DNA from: Oxalobacteraceae bacterium | GTDB taxonomy: Bacteria > Pseudomonadota > Gammaproteobacteria > Burkholderiales > Burkholderiaceae_D | Assembly (NCBI GenBank): GCA_027485795.1 | Contig: JAIXQK010000085.1 | Location: 1 to 36,552 of the forward strand | DNA: 36,552 bases | Reading direction: 5' to 3' | In this document: positions 1-8,720 of the stretch, piece by piece | Position numbering within the stretch: position 1 is the first letter of the stretch | Layout of the letters: each line of letters opens with the position of its first letter | Notes under the pieces: generated by a model | What the model was told of the DNA's origin: nothing | Database searches by the model: none | Seen by the model: the letters and a program-made list of their open reading frames with translations, nothing else | Translations under genes and position numbers: made by a program

Positions 1-864
1 GAAGAAATGCTCGAAAACGAGCAAATCGATCTGGTTGCCCTTTGCACGCCAAGTGGTATTCATCCTGACCAGGCTGTGCTGGCGGCTGGGCACAAGGTCC
101 ACGTCATGACAGAGAAGCCCATGGCCACCCGCTGGAACGATGGTGTGCGCATGGTCAAAGCCTGTGATGAGGCTGGAGTTCGGTTGTTTGTGGTCAAACA
201 AAACCGTCGTAACACGACCCTGCAACTGCTCAAGCGAGCAGTTACCGAAAAACGCTTCGGCAAGATCCATATGGTCCACCTCAACGTTTTCTGGACCCGC
301 CCTCAGTCGTACTACGACCAAGGCAATGGCTGGCGCGGCACCTGGGAGTTCGACGGCGGTGCTTTTATGAACCAAGCTAGCCATTATGTTGATCTGCTTG
401 ATTGGCTGATTGGCCCTGTCGAAAAGGTGCAGGCCATGATGAGCACGACCCGCGACATTGAGGTCGAAGACACTGGGGTGCTGAACGTCAAGTGGCGTAA
501 TGGGGCGCTAGGCTCTATGAGCGTCACGATGCTCACTTATCCTCAAAATCTTGAGGGCAGTATTACGATCCTCGGCGAAAAAGGCACCGTGCGTATTGGA
601 GGTGTGGCAGTCAATGACATCCAACTTTGGCAATTCGACGAGCCTAAAGACTACGACCACCAAATTCAGGATGCGAATTATGAAACCACTTCAGTCTATG
701 GTTTTGGTCATCCCCTTTACTACAAGAACGTTGTCGATGTCATGCGAGGGGAAGCGGAGCCCGAGACTGATGGCCGCGAAGGCTTAAAGTCTTTGGAGCT
801 GCTAATTGCCGCTTACTTGTCCTCTCGAGACGGGAAGACGGTTTCATTGCCCCTGGAGTATTGA
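1..864 (+). CDS. wlbA: UDP-GlcNAcA 3-dehydrogenase, WlbA/WbpB type (5' partial)
   Basis: This is a Gfo/Idh/MocA-family oxidoreductase. Family knowledge: WlbA/WbpB oxidises C-3 of UDP-N-acetylglucosaminuronic acid with tightly bound NAD and, in several homologues, reoxidises NADH with 2-oxoglutarate. The reading frame is open from the first base, so the N-terminal Rossmann glycine motif lies outside the window; roughly 30-60 residues are missing compared with the usual 316-350. Visible are the EKP motif with its conserved lysine (codons near 115-123), the [17 protein letters not shown] segment typical of this subfamily (349-393) and the C-terminal beta-sheet domain. The first ATG at position 7 is internal and is not the start. 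The stop overlaps the next ATG by one base (TGATG). The following acetyltransferase and aminotransferase complete the known three-enzyme pathway, which makes the assignment firm. Confidence 0.9.
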   Translation, partial: EEMLENEQIDLVALCTPSGIHPDQAVLAAGHKVHVMTEKPMATRWNDGVRMVKACDEAGVRLFVVKQNRRNTTLQLLKRAVTEKRFGKIHMVHLNVFWTRPQSYYDQGNGWRGTWEFDGGAFMNQASHYVDLLDWLIGPVEKVQAMMSTTRDIEVEDTGVLNVKWRNGALGSMSVTMLTYPQNLEGSITILGEKGTVRIGGVAVNDIQLWQFDEPKDYDHQIQDANYETTSVYGFGHPLYYKNVVDVMRGEAEPETDGREGLKSLELLIAAYLSSRDGKTVSLPLEY

Positions 865-1445
865 TGAGTGTGACTATTCACCCCACAGCCATCGTTGACG
901 AAGGTGCGCAGATTGGCGAAGGCAGCCGCGTTTGGCACTGGGTTCATGTGTGTGGAGCCGCAAAGATTGGCAAAGGTGTCTCACTTGGTCAGAACGTATT
1001 TGTTGGCAATAAAGTGATCATCGGAGATCGATGCAAAATCCAAAACAACGTGAGCGTTTATGACAATGTAACGCTCGAAGAGGGGGTGTTTTGTGGTCCA
1101 AGCATGGTATTCACCAATGTGTATAACCCGCGTTCTTTGATTGAGCGTAAAAGCGAGTACCTTGACACATTAGTCAAGCGAGGCGCGACTTTGGGTGCTA
1201 ATTGCACGATTGTCTGCGGCGTCACCATCGGTGAATACGCCTTTGTTGGTGCGGGCACTGTAGTCAACAAAAATGTTCCTGCCTATGCCCTGATGGTTGG
1301 CGTGCCTGCTCGGCAGATCGGTTGGATGAGTGAATACGGCGAACAGATTCCACTGCCCATCAAAGGTCAGGGGCAATACCAATGCCCTTATACTGGCCAC
1401 CAATACGAATTGGCGGGCGAAAGCCTAAAGCGAGTTGATGCATGA
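864..1445 (+). CDS. wlbB: UDP-GlcNAc3NA N-acetyltransferase, WlbB/WbpD type
   Basis: A 193-residue left-handed beta-helix acyltransferase built of hexapeptide repeats (for example [16 protein letters not shown] at residues 5-20 and [17 protein letters not shown] near 109-125). Family knowledge: WbpD/WlbB, about 190 residues, transfers acetyl from acetyl-CoA to the 3-amino group of UDP-2-acetamido-3-amino-2,3-dideoxy-glucuronate, giving UDP-GlcNAc3NAcA in the cytoplasm. I chose ATG 864, which overlaps the upstream stop by one base (TGATG). A TTG three bases earlier (861) is in frame but adds only one residue. The gene ends in an ATGA overlap with the aminotransferase. The order dehydrogenase, acetyltransferase, aminotransferase is the classic wlbABC arrangement. 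Confidence 0.92.
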   Translation: MSVTIHPTAIVDEGAQIGEGSRVWHWVHVCGAAKIGKGVSLGQNVFVGNKVIIGDRCKIQNNVSVYDNVTLEEGVFCGPSMVFTNVYNPRSLIERKSEYLDTLVKRGATLGANCTIVCGVTIGEYAFVGAGTVVNKNVPAYALMVGVPARQIGWMSEYGEQIPLPIKGQGQYQCPYTGHQYELAGESLKRVDA

Positions 1446-2542
1446 CAATCCCCTTTATCGATCTTAAGTCACAGTATCAGGCGCTGAAGACGTCGGTTGA
1501 CGCGCGTATTCACAAAGTGCTAGATCACGGCCAGTACATCATGGGCCCAGAGGTAAAAGAGCTTGAGGAGCGACTCGAAGCTTATACCGGTGCGCGCCAC
1601 TGCATAACCGTTGCTAGTGGAACCGAAGCCCTACTCATTTCACTCATGGCGCTGGGCATCAAGCCAGGCGACGAAATTATCACCACTCCGTTTACCTTTA
1701 TTGCGACTGCGGAGGTCATTGTCTTGCTCGGGGCTGTCCCAGTTTTTGTCGACATCGAACTGGACACCTGCAACATCAATGCGAGCCTGATAGAGGCAGC
1801 TATTACACCCAAGACTAAGGCCATTATGCCGGTTAGCCTGTACGGCCAACCAGCGGATATGGATGCAATTAATGCTATTGCAGTGCGGCACGGCAATATT
1901 CCAGTCATCGAAGATGCAGCACAGAGCTTTGGTGCTGAATACAAGGGCCGCAAAAGCTGCAATCTTTCGTCTATCGGTTGCACCAGTTTTTTCCCCAGTA
2001 AGCCACTTGGCTGCTACGGTGACGGGGGGGCGATTTTTACCAATGACGATGCATTGGCGCAAGCCATGCGCGAAATTCGTGTGCATGGTCAAAGCAAACG
2101 CTATGTGCATACACGTGTTGGTGTAGGTGGCCGAATGGACACGATTCAGTGTGCCGTCGTGCTAGCTAAGCTAGAGCGGTTTGACTGGGAGATAGAACAA
2201 CGCCTTGTAATTGGACAGCGCTACAACGAATGGATCGACAGCGCTGGATTGAAGCGAGTGCAACAAAGACCAGACCGTACCAGCGTCTTTGCCCAGTACA
2301 CCATACTTTTGGACCAGCGCGAAGATGTGCAGAAGCACTTTAGTGACTTAGGAATTCCTACGACGGTACATTACCCGATTCCACTCAATGAGCAACCGGC
2401 TTACAAACACCTGTGTTGTCCAGATTGCACGCCAGTAGCGCAGGCGGTGTCCAAACGGGTATTGAGCCTGCCTATGGGCTCTGACCTTTCTACTTTCGAT
2501 CAGCAATCCATCATGGAAAGCCTAAAGAGTGCAGTTTCTTGA
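1442..2542 (+). CDS. wlbC: UDP-3-keto-GlcNAcA aminotransferase, WlbC/WbpE type
   Basis: A 366-residue DegT/DnrJ/EryC1 PLP-dependent sugar aminotransferase. The PLP Schiff-base lysine is K187 in [15 protein letters not shown], and the ring-nitrogen aspartate is D158 in [11 protein letters not shown]. Family knowledge: WbpE/WlbC transfers the amino group of L-glutamate to the 3-keto sugar made by WbpB/WlbA, releasing 2-oxoglutarate, which WbpB then uses as oxidant. Length and active-site spacing match the family. The start is the ATG in an ATGA overlap at 1442-1445, and the end abuts the oxidase gene by a TGATG junction. A run of seven G at 2024-2030 encodes part of the conserved glycine motif, so slippage there would destroy the enzyme; I regard it as ordinary. 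Confidence 0.92.
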   Translation: MTIPFIDLKSQYQALKTSVDARIHKVLDHGQYIMGPEVKELEERLEAYTGARHCITVASGTEALLISLMALGIKPGDEIITTPFTFIATAEVIVLLGAVPVFVDIELDTCNINASLIEAAITPKTKAIMPVSLYGQPADMDAINAIAVRHGNIPVIEDAAQSFGAEYKGRKSCNLSSIGCTSFFPSKPLGCYGDGGAIFTNDDALAQAMREIRVHGQSKRYVHTRVGVGGRMDTIQCAVVLAKLERFDWEIEQRLVIGQRYNEWIDSAGLKRVQQRPDRTSVFAQYTILLDQREDVQKHFSDLGIPTTVHYPIPLNEQPAYKHLCCPDCTPVAQAVSKRVLSLPMGSDLSTFDQQSIMESLKSAVS

Positions 2543-3657
2543 TGGCCTACAGGTTTGATGTGGTTGTAGTCGGGGCCGGAGTTGTTGGTCTTGCATGTGC
2601 CAGGCACTTTGCCCTTAGCGGGTACGATACATTGCTGGTGGAGTCTGACGATAGTTTTGGCACAGGTACCAGCTCTCGCAATAGCGAGGTCATTCACGCA
2701 GGCATCTATTACAGATCAAATTCACACAAATCTCGCTTGTGCGTGCGTGGGCGCCACCTTCTGTACGACTATTGCAAATCGCACGGGGTGGCCCATAGAA
2801 AAACTGGAAAATGGATAGTCGCGCAGACCCCGGAGCAATCCGAGAAACTTGTCCAGTTACAGCAAGCTGGACAGGCGAATGGTTGTGATGATCTCTACTT
2901 TCTTGATTCACAGGCCATAGCAGACGGAGAGCCCATGCTCAAAGCGGGGGAGGTACTTTGCTCACCAAGTACCGGCATTGTGGACTCCCACGGTTTGATG
3001 CAGGGCTTTGCAACGGACTTGGCAGAGGCGGGCGGCATCATTGTGTACCGCAGCCCTTGCAAGTCAGCCACACGGACACGGGATGGATTTGAAGTTAGTC
3101 TTGGTGATCCAGATGGAACCGTTGTCAGATCTCGTTGGTTAGTAAATGCTTGTGGCCTGCATGCAATTGACTTTGCAAAAAAAATACCAGAACTGCAGGA
3201 GCATCTGGTTCCATCTACATGCTTCGCCAAAGGGAATTATTTTTCTTACAGTGGTAAGGTGCCTTTTCAACGTTTGATCTACCCGATTCCAGAGGTGGGT
3301 GGACTGGGCATTCACCTTACTTTGGATCTCGGCGGTCAGGCCAAATTTGGTCCAGACGTGGAGTGGGTTGATCAGATTGACTACCAGGTCAACGAAAATG
3401 CCAAGGCAAAGTTTGCAAAGGCAATTCAGCGTTACTGGCCTGGTTGTGATGGGAATAAGCTGCAACCGGGATATGCAGGTATCCGCCCTAAGCTAGGTAA
3501 GCCAGAAAATTTTCTGGATGATTTCCTTATTCAAGCCGAAGTAGACCATGCGGTAACAGGACTGGTTAATTTATTCGGTATTGAATCACCAGGATTGACG
3601 GCCAGTATGGCAATCGCAGAGAACGTATTTTCAACATTGGTTAAGGAGAAAATGTAA
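2542..3657 (+). CDS. lhgO: L-2-hydroxyglutarate oxidase-like FAD enzyme (LhgO family)
   Basis: A 371-residue FAD-dependent oxidoreductase of the DAO fold. The N-terminus carries the dinucleotide motif VGAGVVG (residues 10-16) with E34 closing the ADP-binding unit. The segment SRNSEVIHAGIYY (45-57) is characteristic of L-2-hydroxyglutarate oxidases/dehydrogenases, and the C-terminus has the expected GIRPKLG and FGIESPGLTAS flavin-contact motifs. Family enzymes oxidise L-2-hydroxyglutarate to 2-oxoglutarate and pass electrons to oxygen or quinone. Its place directly behind wlbABC, overlapping wlbC by one base, suggests that it recycles the 2-hydroxyglutarate left when WlbA regenerates NAD. That role is inference; the fold assignment is firm. 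ATG 2542 is preferred to the in-frame TTG at 2539. Confidence 0.85.
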   Translation: MAYRFDVVVVGAGVVGLACARHFALSGYDTLLVESDDSFGTGTSSRNSEVIHAGIYYRSNSHKSRLCVRGRHLLYDYCKSHGVAHRKTGKWIVAQTPEQSEKLVQLQQAGQANGCDDLYFLDSQAIADGEPMLKAGEVLCSPSTGIVDSHGLMQGFATDLAEAGGIIVYRSPCKSATRTRDGFEVSLGDPDGTVVRSRWLVNACGLHAIDFAKKIPELQEHLVPSTCFAKGNYFSYSGKVPFQRLIYPIPEVGGLGIHLTLDLGGQAKFGPDVEWVDQIDYQVNENAKAKFAKAIQRYWPGCDGNKLQPGYAGIRPKLGKPENFLDDFLIQAEVDHAVTGLVNLFGIESPGLTASMAIAENVFSTLVKEKM

Positions 3658-4659
3658 ATGGACATTAAGGGCAAAAAAATTGTAGTGGTCGGAGGCGCAG
3701 GCCTCATCGGTTCTCACACTGTTGATTGTCTTTTGAAGGAGGACATCAAGGAGGTAGTGGTCTACGACAATTTTGTGCGTGGTACCCGCGAGAACCTGGC
3801 CAACGCTTTACGCGACCCACGCGTTCGTATCTACGACGTGGGTGGCGATATCATGCAGACAGACATTCTGCAGTCAGCTTTTGACGGTGCTGATGGCGTT
3901 TTCCACCTCTCGGCGCTATGGCTTTTGCAATGTCACGAATACCCTCGCACGGCTTTTGACGTAAATGTGCGCGGAACCTTCAATGTCATGGAAGCCTGTG
4001 TGGCGAAAGGTGTCAAGCGCTTGGTGTATTCATCATCCGCCTCGGTTTATGGCGATGCCGTAGAAGAGCCGATGACCGAAGAACATCCATTCAACAATAA
4101 GAACTTTTACGGCGCCACTAAGATTGCTGGTGAGGCCATGCTGAGGGCCTTCCACCACCGCTATGGCCTGAACTTTGTCGGCCTTCGCTACATGAACGTG
4201 TATGGGCCTCGGCAGGACTACCACGGCGCCTACATCGCCGTGATTATGAAGATGTTGGACGCCATTGACCGCGGCGAGAGTCCCACCATCATGGGCGACG
4301 GCTCCGAGGCCTTCGACTTCGTGGCTGTGGAAGACTGCGGTCTTGCCAACGTGTGCGCCATGAAGGCCGATACTGTAGATGCCTTCTACAACGTGGGTAC
4401 TGGCAAGCGCACATCGCTCAAGGAACTGGCCGAGATGCTTATCCAGCTCACAGGTTGTACAAAGTCTATCCAATACGCATCGCGCAGCCAGGCCACGTTG
4501 GTGCGTAACCGTATCGGTTCGCCCAGAAAGGCGTCGGAAGAAATTGGCTTCACTGCCCGCATCGATCTGCTGGATGGACTGAACCGTCTGATCGAGTGGC
4601 GCGCTGCGCACAAGGCAGAAGTTGCTGCCAGGCGTTCTGCTGTGGGGCTGCCCGCGTAA
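3658..4659 (+). CDS. NAD-dependent nucleotide-sugar epimerase (GalE-like extended SDR)
   Basis: A 333-residue extended short-chain dehydrogenase with a GGAGLIG Rossmann motif (residues 12-18), D37 for NAD selectivity, the SSSASVYG strand (125-132) and the catalytic Y151-GAT-K155. It starts directly after the previous stop and has the best ribosome site of this part of the locus, AAGGAG at 3643-3648. It probably interconverts epimers of the diacetamido-uronic acid made by the preceding genes. Bordetella WbmF, a UDP-GlcNAc3NAcA 4-epimerase, is the comparison I would test first, although I cannot align it here. A plain UDP-glucose or UDP-GlcNAc 4-epimerase remains possible. The enzyme is cytoplasmic and has no signal peptide. 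Confidence 0.82.
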   Translation: MDIKGKKIVVVGGAGLIGSHTVDCLLKEDIKEVVVYDNFVRGTRENLANALRDPRVRIYDVGGDIMQTDILQSAFDGADGVFHLSALWLLQCHEYPRTAFDVNVRGTFNVMEACVAKGVKRLVYSSSASVYGDAVEEPMTEEHPFNNKNFYGATKIAGEAMLRAFHHRYGLNFVGLRYMNVYGPRQDYHGAYIAVIMKMLDAIDRGESPTIMGDGSEAFDFVAVEDCGLANVCAMKADTVDAFYNVGTGKRTSLKELAEMLIQLTGCTKSIQYASRSQATLVRNRIGSPRKASEEIGFTARIDLLDGLNRLIEWRAAHKAEVAARRSAVGLPA

Positions 4660-4665
4660 AGAGGT
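4660..4665 (+). promoter_or_regulatory. Ribosome binding site deciding the GTG start at 4673
   Basis: AGAGGT lies seven bases before GTG 4673 and supports that codon over the upstream TTG 4622, which would overlap the epimerase gene, and over ATG 4694, which has only a C-run in front of it. Confidence 0.5.
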
Positions 4666-4672
4666 CGAAATT

Positions 4673-5860
4673 GTGAATGCTAATACCCCCCCCATGCAGG
4701 TTCCCATTGCCCGCACCCAGTTGTCCGAGGACGAGATACAATGCGTTCTGGCGCCCCTGCGCAGCGGCTGGCTGGTGCAGGGGCCCAAAGTCCGGGAGTT
4801 CGAGGAAAAGTGGAGTGCCTTTACCGGAGCACAGCACTCCATCGCCGTTACTTCATGCACCACAGCGCTGCACCTCTCTCTGGCGGCGCTCGGATTCGGT
4901 CCGGGCGACGAAGCCATTGTTCCCGCCTTCACCTGGATCGCGACAGCCAATGTTGTCGAACATCTTGGTGGCAAGGTGGTTTTCTGTGACATCGACCTGG
5001 ATACCTTCAACCTGGACGTTGCCCAACTGGAAAGCAAAATCACATCACGGACGAAGGCCATCCTTCCGGTCCATCTCTTTGGCCTGGCTGCCGACATGGC
5101 GGCAATCAACTACCTAGCCAAGAAGCATCATCTCTGGATCGTAGAGGATGCCGCTTGTGGCTTTGGCGCCCGCTACAAGGGGCAGCATGTTGGCACCTTT
5201 GGCGATGCCGGTTGTTTCAGCTTCCATCCGCGTAAGTCGATCACCACTGGCGAAGGCGGCATGATCACCACCCAAAGTAGCGAATTGGCTGAGAAGCTGC
5301 GCCGTCTTCGGGATCACGGTGCCGCGATGAGCGACTTGCAGCGCCATTTGGGCGCCCGGCCCTACCTGCTGGCCGACCATCCCGATGCCGGCTACAACCA
5401 GCGCATGACCGACATCCAGGCAGCGCTGGGTTCGGCGCAGATGGAACGCGCGGCGGAGATTGTCACCGAGCGCCAGCGCCTGGCGGCAGTCTATGACCGC
5501 GCCTTCGCCGGCCTGTCCTGGCTGCGCACGCCGGTATGCCCGGAAGGCTACGAGCACGGCTACCAGAGCTATCCTTGCCTGTTCCAGCCTGAAGCCGCAA
5601 CGCCAGAGTCGATCCCGCGCATCAACGAGGCGCGCAACAAGTGGATGGACGATCTGCTGCAGGCGGGCGTGTCCACCCGCCCGGCTACGCATGCGGTGCA
5701 CATGCTGACTTACTACCGCGAGAAGTACAGCCTCAAGCCGGTCGACTTCCCCAATGCCTGGGCCGCTAACGACTGCAGCATCTCGCTGCCGCTGTTCCAC
5801 GGCATGACCGCAGCGGAGCAGGAACACGTGATCGAGCAAGTCCTGGTGAGAAAAGCCTGA
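4673..5860 (+). CDS. DegT/DnrJ/EryC1 sugar aminotransferase
   Basis: A second PLP sugar aminotransferase, 395 residues from GTG 4673. D159 (IVEDAACGFGA) and the Schiff-base lysine K188 in SFHPRKSITTGEGG are in place; this HPRK version is common in perosamine-synthase-like 4-aminotransferases and differs from the SKPLG version in WlbC. It probably installs an amino group, most likely at C-4, on a keto sugar that is then acylated by the downstream enzymes. It is followed without a gap by the amidotransferase (TGATG at 5858-5862). A run of eight C (4686-4693) lies between GTG 4673 and the alternative ATG 4694. Codon use is G+C-rich, unlike the genes on either side of the 4673-7755 block. The exact substrate is unknown. 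Confidence 0.85.
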   Translation: MNANTPPMQVPIARTQLSEDEIQCVLAPLRSGWLVQGPKVREFEEKWSAFTGAQHSIAVTSCTTALHLSLAALGFGPGDEAIVPAFTWIATANVVEHLGGKVVFCDIDLDTFNLDVAQLESKITSRTKAILPVHLFGLAADMAAINYLAKKHHLWIVEDAACGFGARYKGQHVGTFGDAGCFSFHPRKSITTGEGGMITTQSSELAEKLRRLRDHGAAMSDLQRHLGARPYLLADHPDAGYNQRMTDIQAALGSAQMERAAEIVTERQRLAAVYDRAFAGLSWLRTPVCPEGYEHGYQSYPCLFQPEAATPESIPRINEARNKWMDDLLQAGVSTRPATHAVHMLTYYREKYSLKPVDFPNAWAANDCSISLPLFHGMTAAEQEHVIEQVLVRKA

Positions 5861-7755
5861 TGTGTGGTGTAGCAGGACTGGTCAACCTTGGCGCTGAGCC
5901 GGTATCGCCCGTCATCCTCAAACGGATGACGGATGCGATCGCCCATCGCGGCCCGGATGGCGAGGGGCAATGGATAGAAGGCAATATCGGCCTGGGCCAC
6001 AGGCGGCTGGCCATCATCGACCTGTCGCCGGCGGGCCACCAGCCGATGATCAGCGCTGACCACCGCTACGTCATCTCCTATAACGGCGAGATCTACAACT
6101 ACCGCGAGCTGCGCGCCGAGCTGGAAACGGCCGGCTACTGGTTCCGTTCCAAGACCGATACCGAGGTCATGCTGGCCGCTTTTGCCCACTGGGGCGCCGA
6201 TGCGCTGTTGCGCTTCAACGGCATGTTTGCCGTGGTGCTGTGGGACCGCAAGGAAAAGCGTCTGCTGCTGGCGCGCGACCGCTACGGCATCAAGCCCCTG
6301 TACCTCAGCCGCCAGGGCCAGCGCCTAGCCTTCGCCTCCGAGCAGAAGGCCATCACCGCTCATCCTGAATTTCAGCGCGAAGTCGACCGCGAAGCCCTGC
6401 TGGAGTACTTCACCTTCCAGAACATCTTCACCGACCGCACCCTGCTGAAAGATGTGCAGTTGCTGCCGGCCGGGCATTACATGCTGGTCGAACTGGACCG
6501 CCCGGGCGCGCCATCCACCCTGCACCGCTACTGGGACTATCGCTTCCGCGAACCGAACCAGCCGGCAAGCAGGGAAGAATACCTGGAAGAACTGGACCGC
6601 CTCTTCCGCCAGGCAGTACAGCGCCAGCTGGTCAGCGATGTCGAACTGGGCGCCTATCTGAGCGGCGGCATGGACAGCGGCTCCATCACCGCCGTGGCGG
6701 CGCGCAATTTCCCCTACCTGAAAACCTTCACATGCGGTTTTGACCTGAGCTCTGCTTCCGGTATCGAACTGGGCTTCGACGAGCGGGTCAAGGCCGAAGC
6801 CATGTCGGCCCGCTTCAAGACCGAGCACTATGAAATGGTGCTCAAGGCTGGCGACATGGAACGCTGCCTGCCCAACCTTGCCTGGCACCTGGAAGAGCCG
6901 CGCGTCGGCCAGAGTTATCCAAACTATTACGCCGCCAAGCTGGCCAGCAAATTCGTCAAGGTGGTGCTCTCCGGCGGCGGCGGCGACGAGCTGTTCGGCG
7001 GCTATCCCTGGCGCTATTACCGCGCCGTGGTCAACCAGGATTTCGAGCACTACATCGACCAGTACTACGTATTCTGGCAGCGGCTGATTCCCAACAGTGT
7101 GCTGTCTAAGGTATTCGCGCCGGTATGGGGCGATGTCAAGCACGTCTGGACACGAGATATCTTCCGCAATGTTTTCCTCACCCACGACAACGAGCTTGAT
7201 CGCCCCGAGGACTACATCAATCACTCGCTGTATTTCGAGGCCAAAACTTTTCTGCATGGCCTGTTTGTAGTTGAGGATAAATTGAGCATGGCCCATAGCC
7301 TGGAGGCTCGTGTCCCTTTCATGGACAACGACCTGGTCGACTTTGCCATGCAATGCCCGGTGAACCTCAAACTGAACAATCTGGCAGAGGTGGTGCGAAT
7401 CAACGAGAACGAACCCAGCGGCAAGGCAATCAAGTATTTCGAGAAGACCCGCGATGGGAAGCAGTTGCTGCGCGACGTCATGCGCCGGCATATCCCGGCC
7501 GATATCACCGATGCAGAAAAGCAGGGTTTTTCTTCGCCGGACGCGAGCTGGTTTAAGGGAGAGAGTATCGATTTTGTGCGGCGCATGCTCTTGGGCAGTA
7601 ATGTGCGCCTCTATGAATATTTGGACCGGAATGCCGTTGGTTCGTTGGTCGGCCAGCATCTTGAAGGTAAAGAAAACCGTCGCTTGCTGATCTGGTCATT
7701 ACTAAATTTCGAACAATGGTTAAAGTCCATGGAAGTTGGGAGTAATAGTAGGTGA
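5860..7755 (+). CDS. Asparagine-synthase-like amidotransferase (probable uronic acid amidation)
   Basis: A 631-residue glutamine-hydrolysing asparagine synthetase homologue. C2 directly follows the initiator Met as the N-terminal nucleophile of the class II glutaminase domain (about residues 1-190; AHRGPDGEG at 28-36). The ATP-pyrophosphatase domain follows, with the PP-loop LSGGMDSGS near residue 267 and GGGGDELFGGYPWR near 371. In O-antigen loci such proteins (P. aeruginosa WbpS, Bordetella WbmI-type) turn the carboxyl of a sugar uronic acid into an amide. This fits here because the locus makes a uronic acid and free asparagine synthesis would be out of place. The G+C content falls along the gene, from about 67% in the line at 6241 to about 42% at 7681. 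Substrate specificity is inferred. Confidence 0.85.
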   Translation: MCGVAGLVNLGAEPVSPVILKRMTDAIAHRGPDGEGQWIEGNIGLGHRRLAIIDLSPAGHQPMISADHRYVISYNGEIYNYRELRAELETAGYWFRSKTDTEVMLAAFAHWGADALLRFNGMFAVVLWDRKEKRLLLARDRYGIKPLYLSRQGQRLAFASEQKAITAHPEFQREVDREALLEYFTFQNIFTDRTLLKDVQLLPAGHYMLVELDRPGAPSTLHRYWDYRFREPNQPASREEYLEELDRLFRQAVQRQLVSDVELGAYLSGGMDSGSITAVAARNFPYLKTFTCGFDLSSASGIELGFDERVKAEAMSARFKTEHYEMVLKAGDMERCLPNLAWHLEEPRVGQSYPNYYAAKLASKFVKVVLSGGGGDELFGGYPWRYYRAVVNQDFEHYIDQYYVFWQRLIPNSVLSKVFAPVWGDVKHVWTRDIFRNVFLTHDNELDRPEDYINHSLYFEAKTFLHGLFVVEDKLSMAHSLEARVPFMDNDLVDFAMQCPVNLKLNNLAEVVRINENEPSGKAIKYFEKTRDGKQLLRDVMRRHIPADITDAEKQGFSSPDASWFKGESIDFVRRMLLGSNVRLYEYLDRNAVGSLVGQHLEGKENRRLLIWSLLNFEQWLKSMEVGSNSR

Positions 7756-8702
7756 GGATGGTTTTTATCGGCGCCAGCGGCTTTGGCCTGCGTGCCGCCG
7801 AAACTTTGGCCAGATTGGCGGATTGTCAGTTGGTCGGCGTAGTTACGGCGCCCCGTCAGTTTTCAATTTCTTACCGACCGACAGGTGTTACTAACGTTCT
7901 TTTTGCTGACCTAAGTGAGTTCGCGTCCGCTCGCGACATCCCGTGCCATATTCTGAACAGAGGGATGAACGACCCGGAACTGTTTAGCGTGGTCTGCAAT
8001 TGGCAGCCGGATTGTTTTGTTGTGGTCGGCTGGTATCACATGGTCCCTGCTTCGTGGCGAAAAATTGCTCCTGCATACGGCCTCCACGCCTCCCTCTTGC
8101 CAAACTATAGTGGGGGCGCGCCGCTAGTCTGGGCTATGATCAATGGCGAAGCAAGGACTGGAATTACTCTTTTTCAGTTTGACGATGGTGTGGATAGCGG
8201 TCCCATTCTCGGCAGTCTCGCAACTGATATTGCGCATGACGATACCATAGCGACTCTCTACTCGCGAATTGAAGATTTGGGCTTAAAGCTTCTCAAGGAA
8301 AAGCTCCCCCTATTAGCGAGGGGAGCGGGCAAGTTCATCGTGCAAGACGAAAGTCAACGCCGTGTATTTCCGCAACGTGGTCCTGAAGACGGAAAGATCG
8401 ACTGGACGCAACACGCTAATCGTATTCATGATTTCATTCGTGCCCAGACACGGCCCTACCCTGGGGCGTTTTCGTGCTTTCAATCTTCGAGGATCACTAT
8501 TTGGCGAACCTCATTACTGGAGCAGAATAGCGACAACCTTCAACCGGGTGAACTTGCAATGAGTGGAGGACGCCTTGTGGTTGGCTGTGGACAAAGCACG
8601 TGTCTTCAAGTTGTATTGCTAAATGAAAATGGGTGCGATATCGACGCAGCTGCATGGGCGGAAAGTAAGTCACTCGGCTCGAGCGAATTATTCGATGCCT
8701 AA
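7752..8702 (+). CDS. Formyltransferase-fold protein lacking the usual catalytic Asn
   Basis: A 316-residue protein with the N-terminal formyltransferase domain and the C-terminal OB-like part (KIDWTQHANRIHDFIRA, about 218-234) of the Fmt/ArnA family. Family enzymes use 10-formyltetrahydrofolate to formylate an amine. The catalytic His and Asp are present as H112 (HASLLP) and D148 (DDGVDSG), with the 36-residue spacing of ArnA H104/D140. The position matching the catalytic Asn (ArnA N102) is G110. The partner aminotransferase, hydrolase and methyltransferase genes argue for acylation of an amino sugar, not initiator tRNA. GTG 7752, in a GTGA overlap and nine bases after GGGAG, is preferred to ATG 7758. 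An acyl donor other than formyl is conceivable. Confidence 0.78.
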   Translation: MRMVFIGASGFGLRAAETLARLADCQLVGVVTAPRQFSISYRPTGVTNVLFADLSEFASARDIPCHILNRGMNDPELFSVVCNWQPDCFVVVGWYHMVPASWRKIAPAYGLHASLLPNYSGGAPLVWAMINGEARTGITLFQFDDGVDSGPILGSLATDIAHDDTIATLYSRIEDLGLKLLKEKLPLLARGAGKFIVQDESQRRVFPQRGPEDGKIDWTQHANRIHDFIRAQTRPYPGAFSCFQSSRITIWRTSLLEQNSDNLQPGELAMSGGRLVVGCGQSTCLQVVLLNENGCDIDAAAWAESKSLGSSELFDA

Positions 8703-8720
8703 AAGTTGTCAAGGGACTAA

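Noticed and set aside
2024-2030. Seven-G run in wlbC as a phase-variation tract
   Set aside because: It encodes the conserved glycines of the PLP site and seven bases is short for slippage, so chance codon choice explains it.
4033-5109. Long minus-strand frame (358 codons) opposite the epimerase and aminotransferase
   Set aside because: It spans two genes with clear catalytic motifs on the + strand, and its own translation has no domain pattern; it is a by-product of G+C-rich codons.
6325-7659. Minus-strand frame of 444 codons opposite the amidotransferase
   Set aside because: The + strand protein has glutaminase and PP-loop motifs throughout; the reverse frame has none and no ribosome site.
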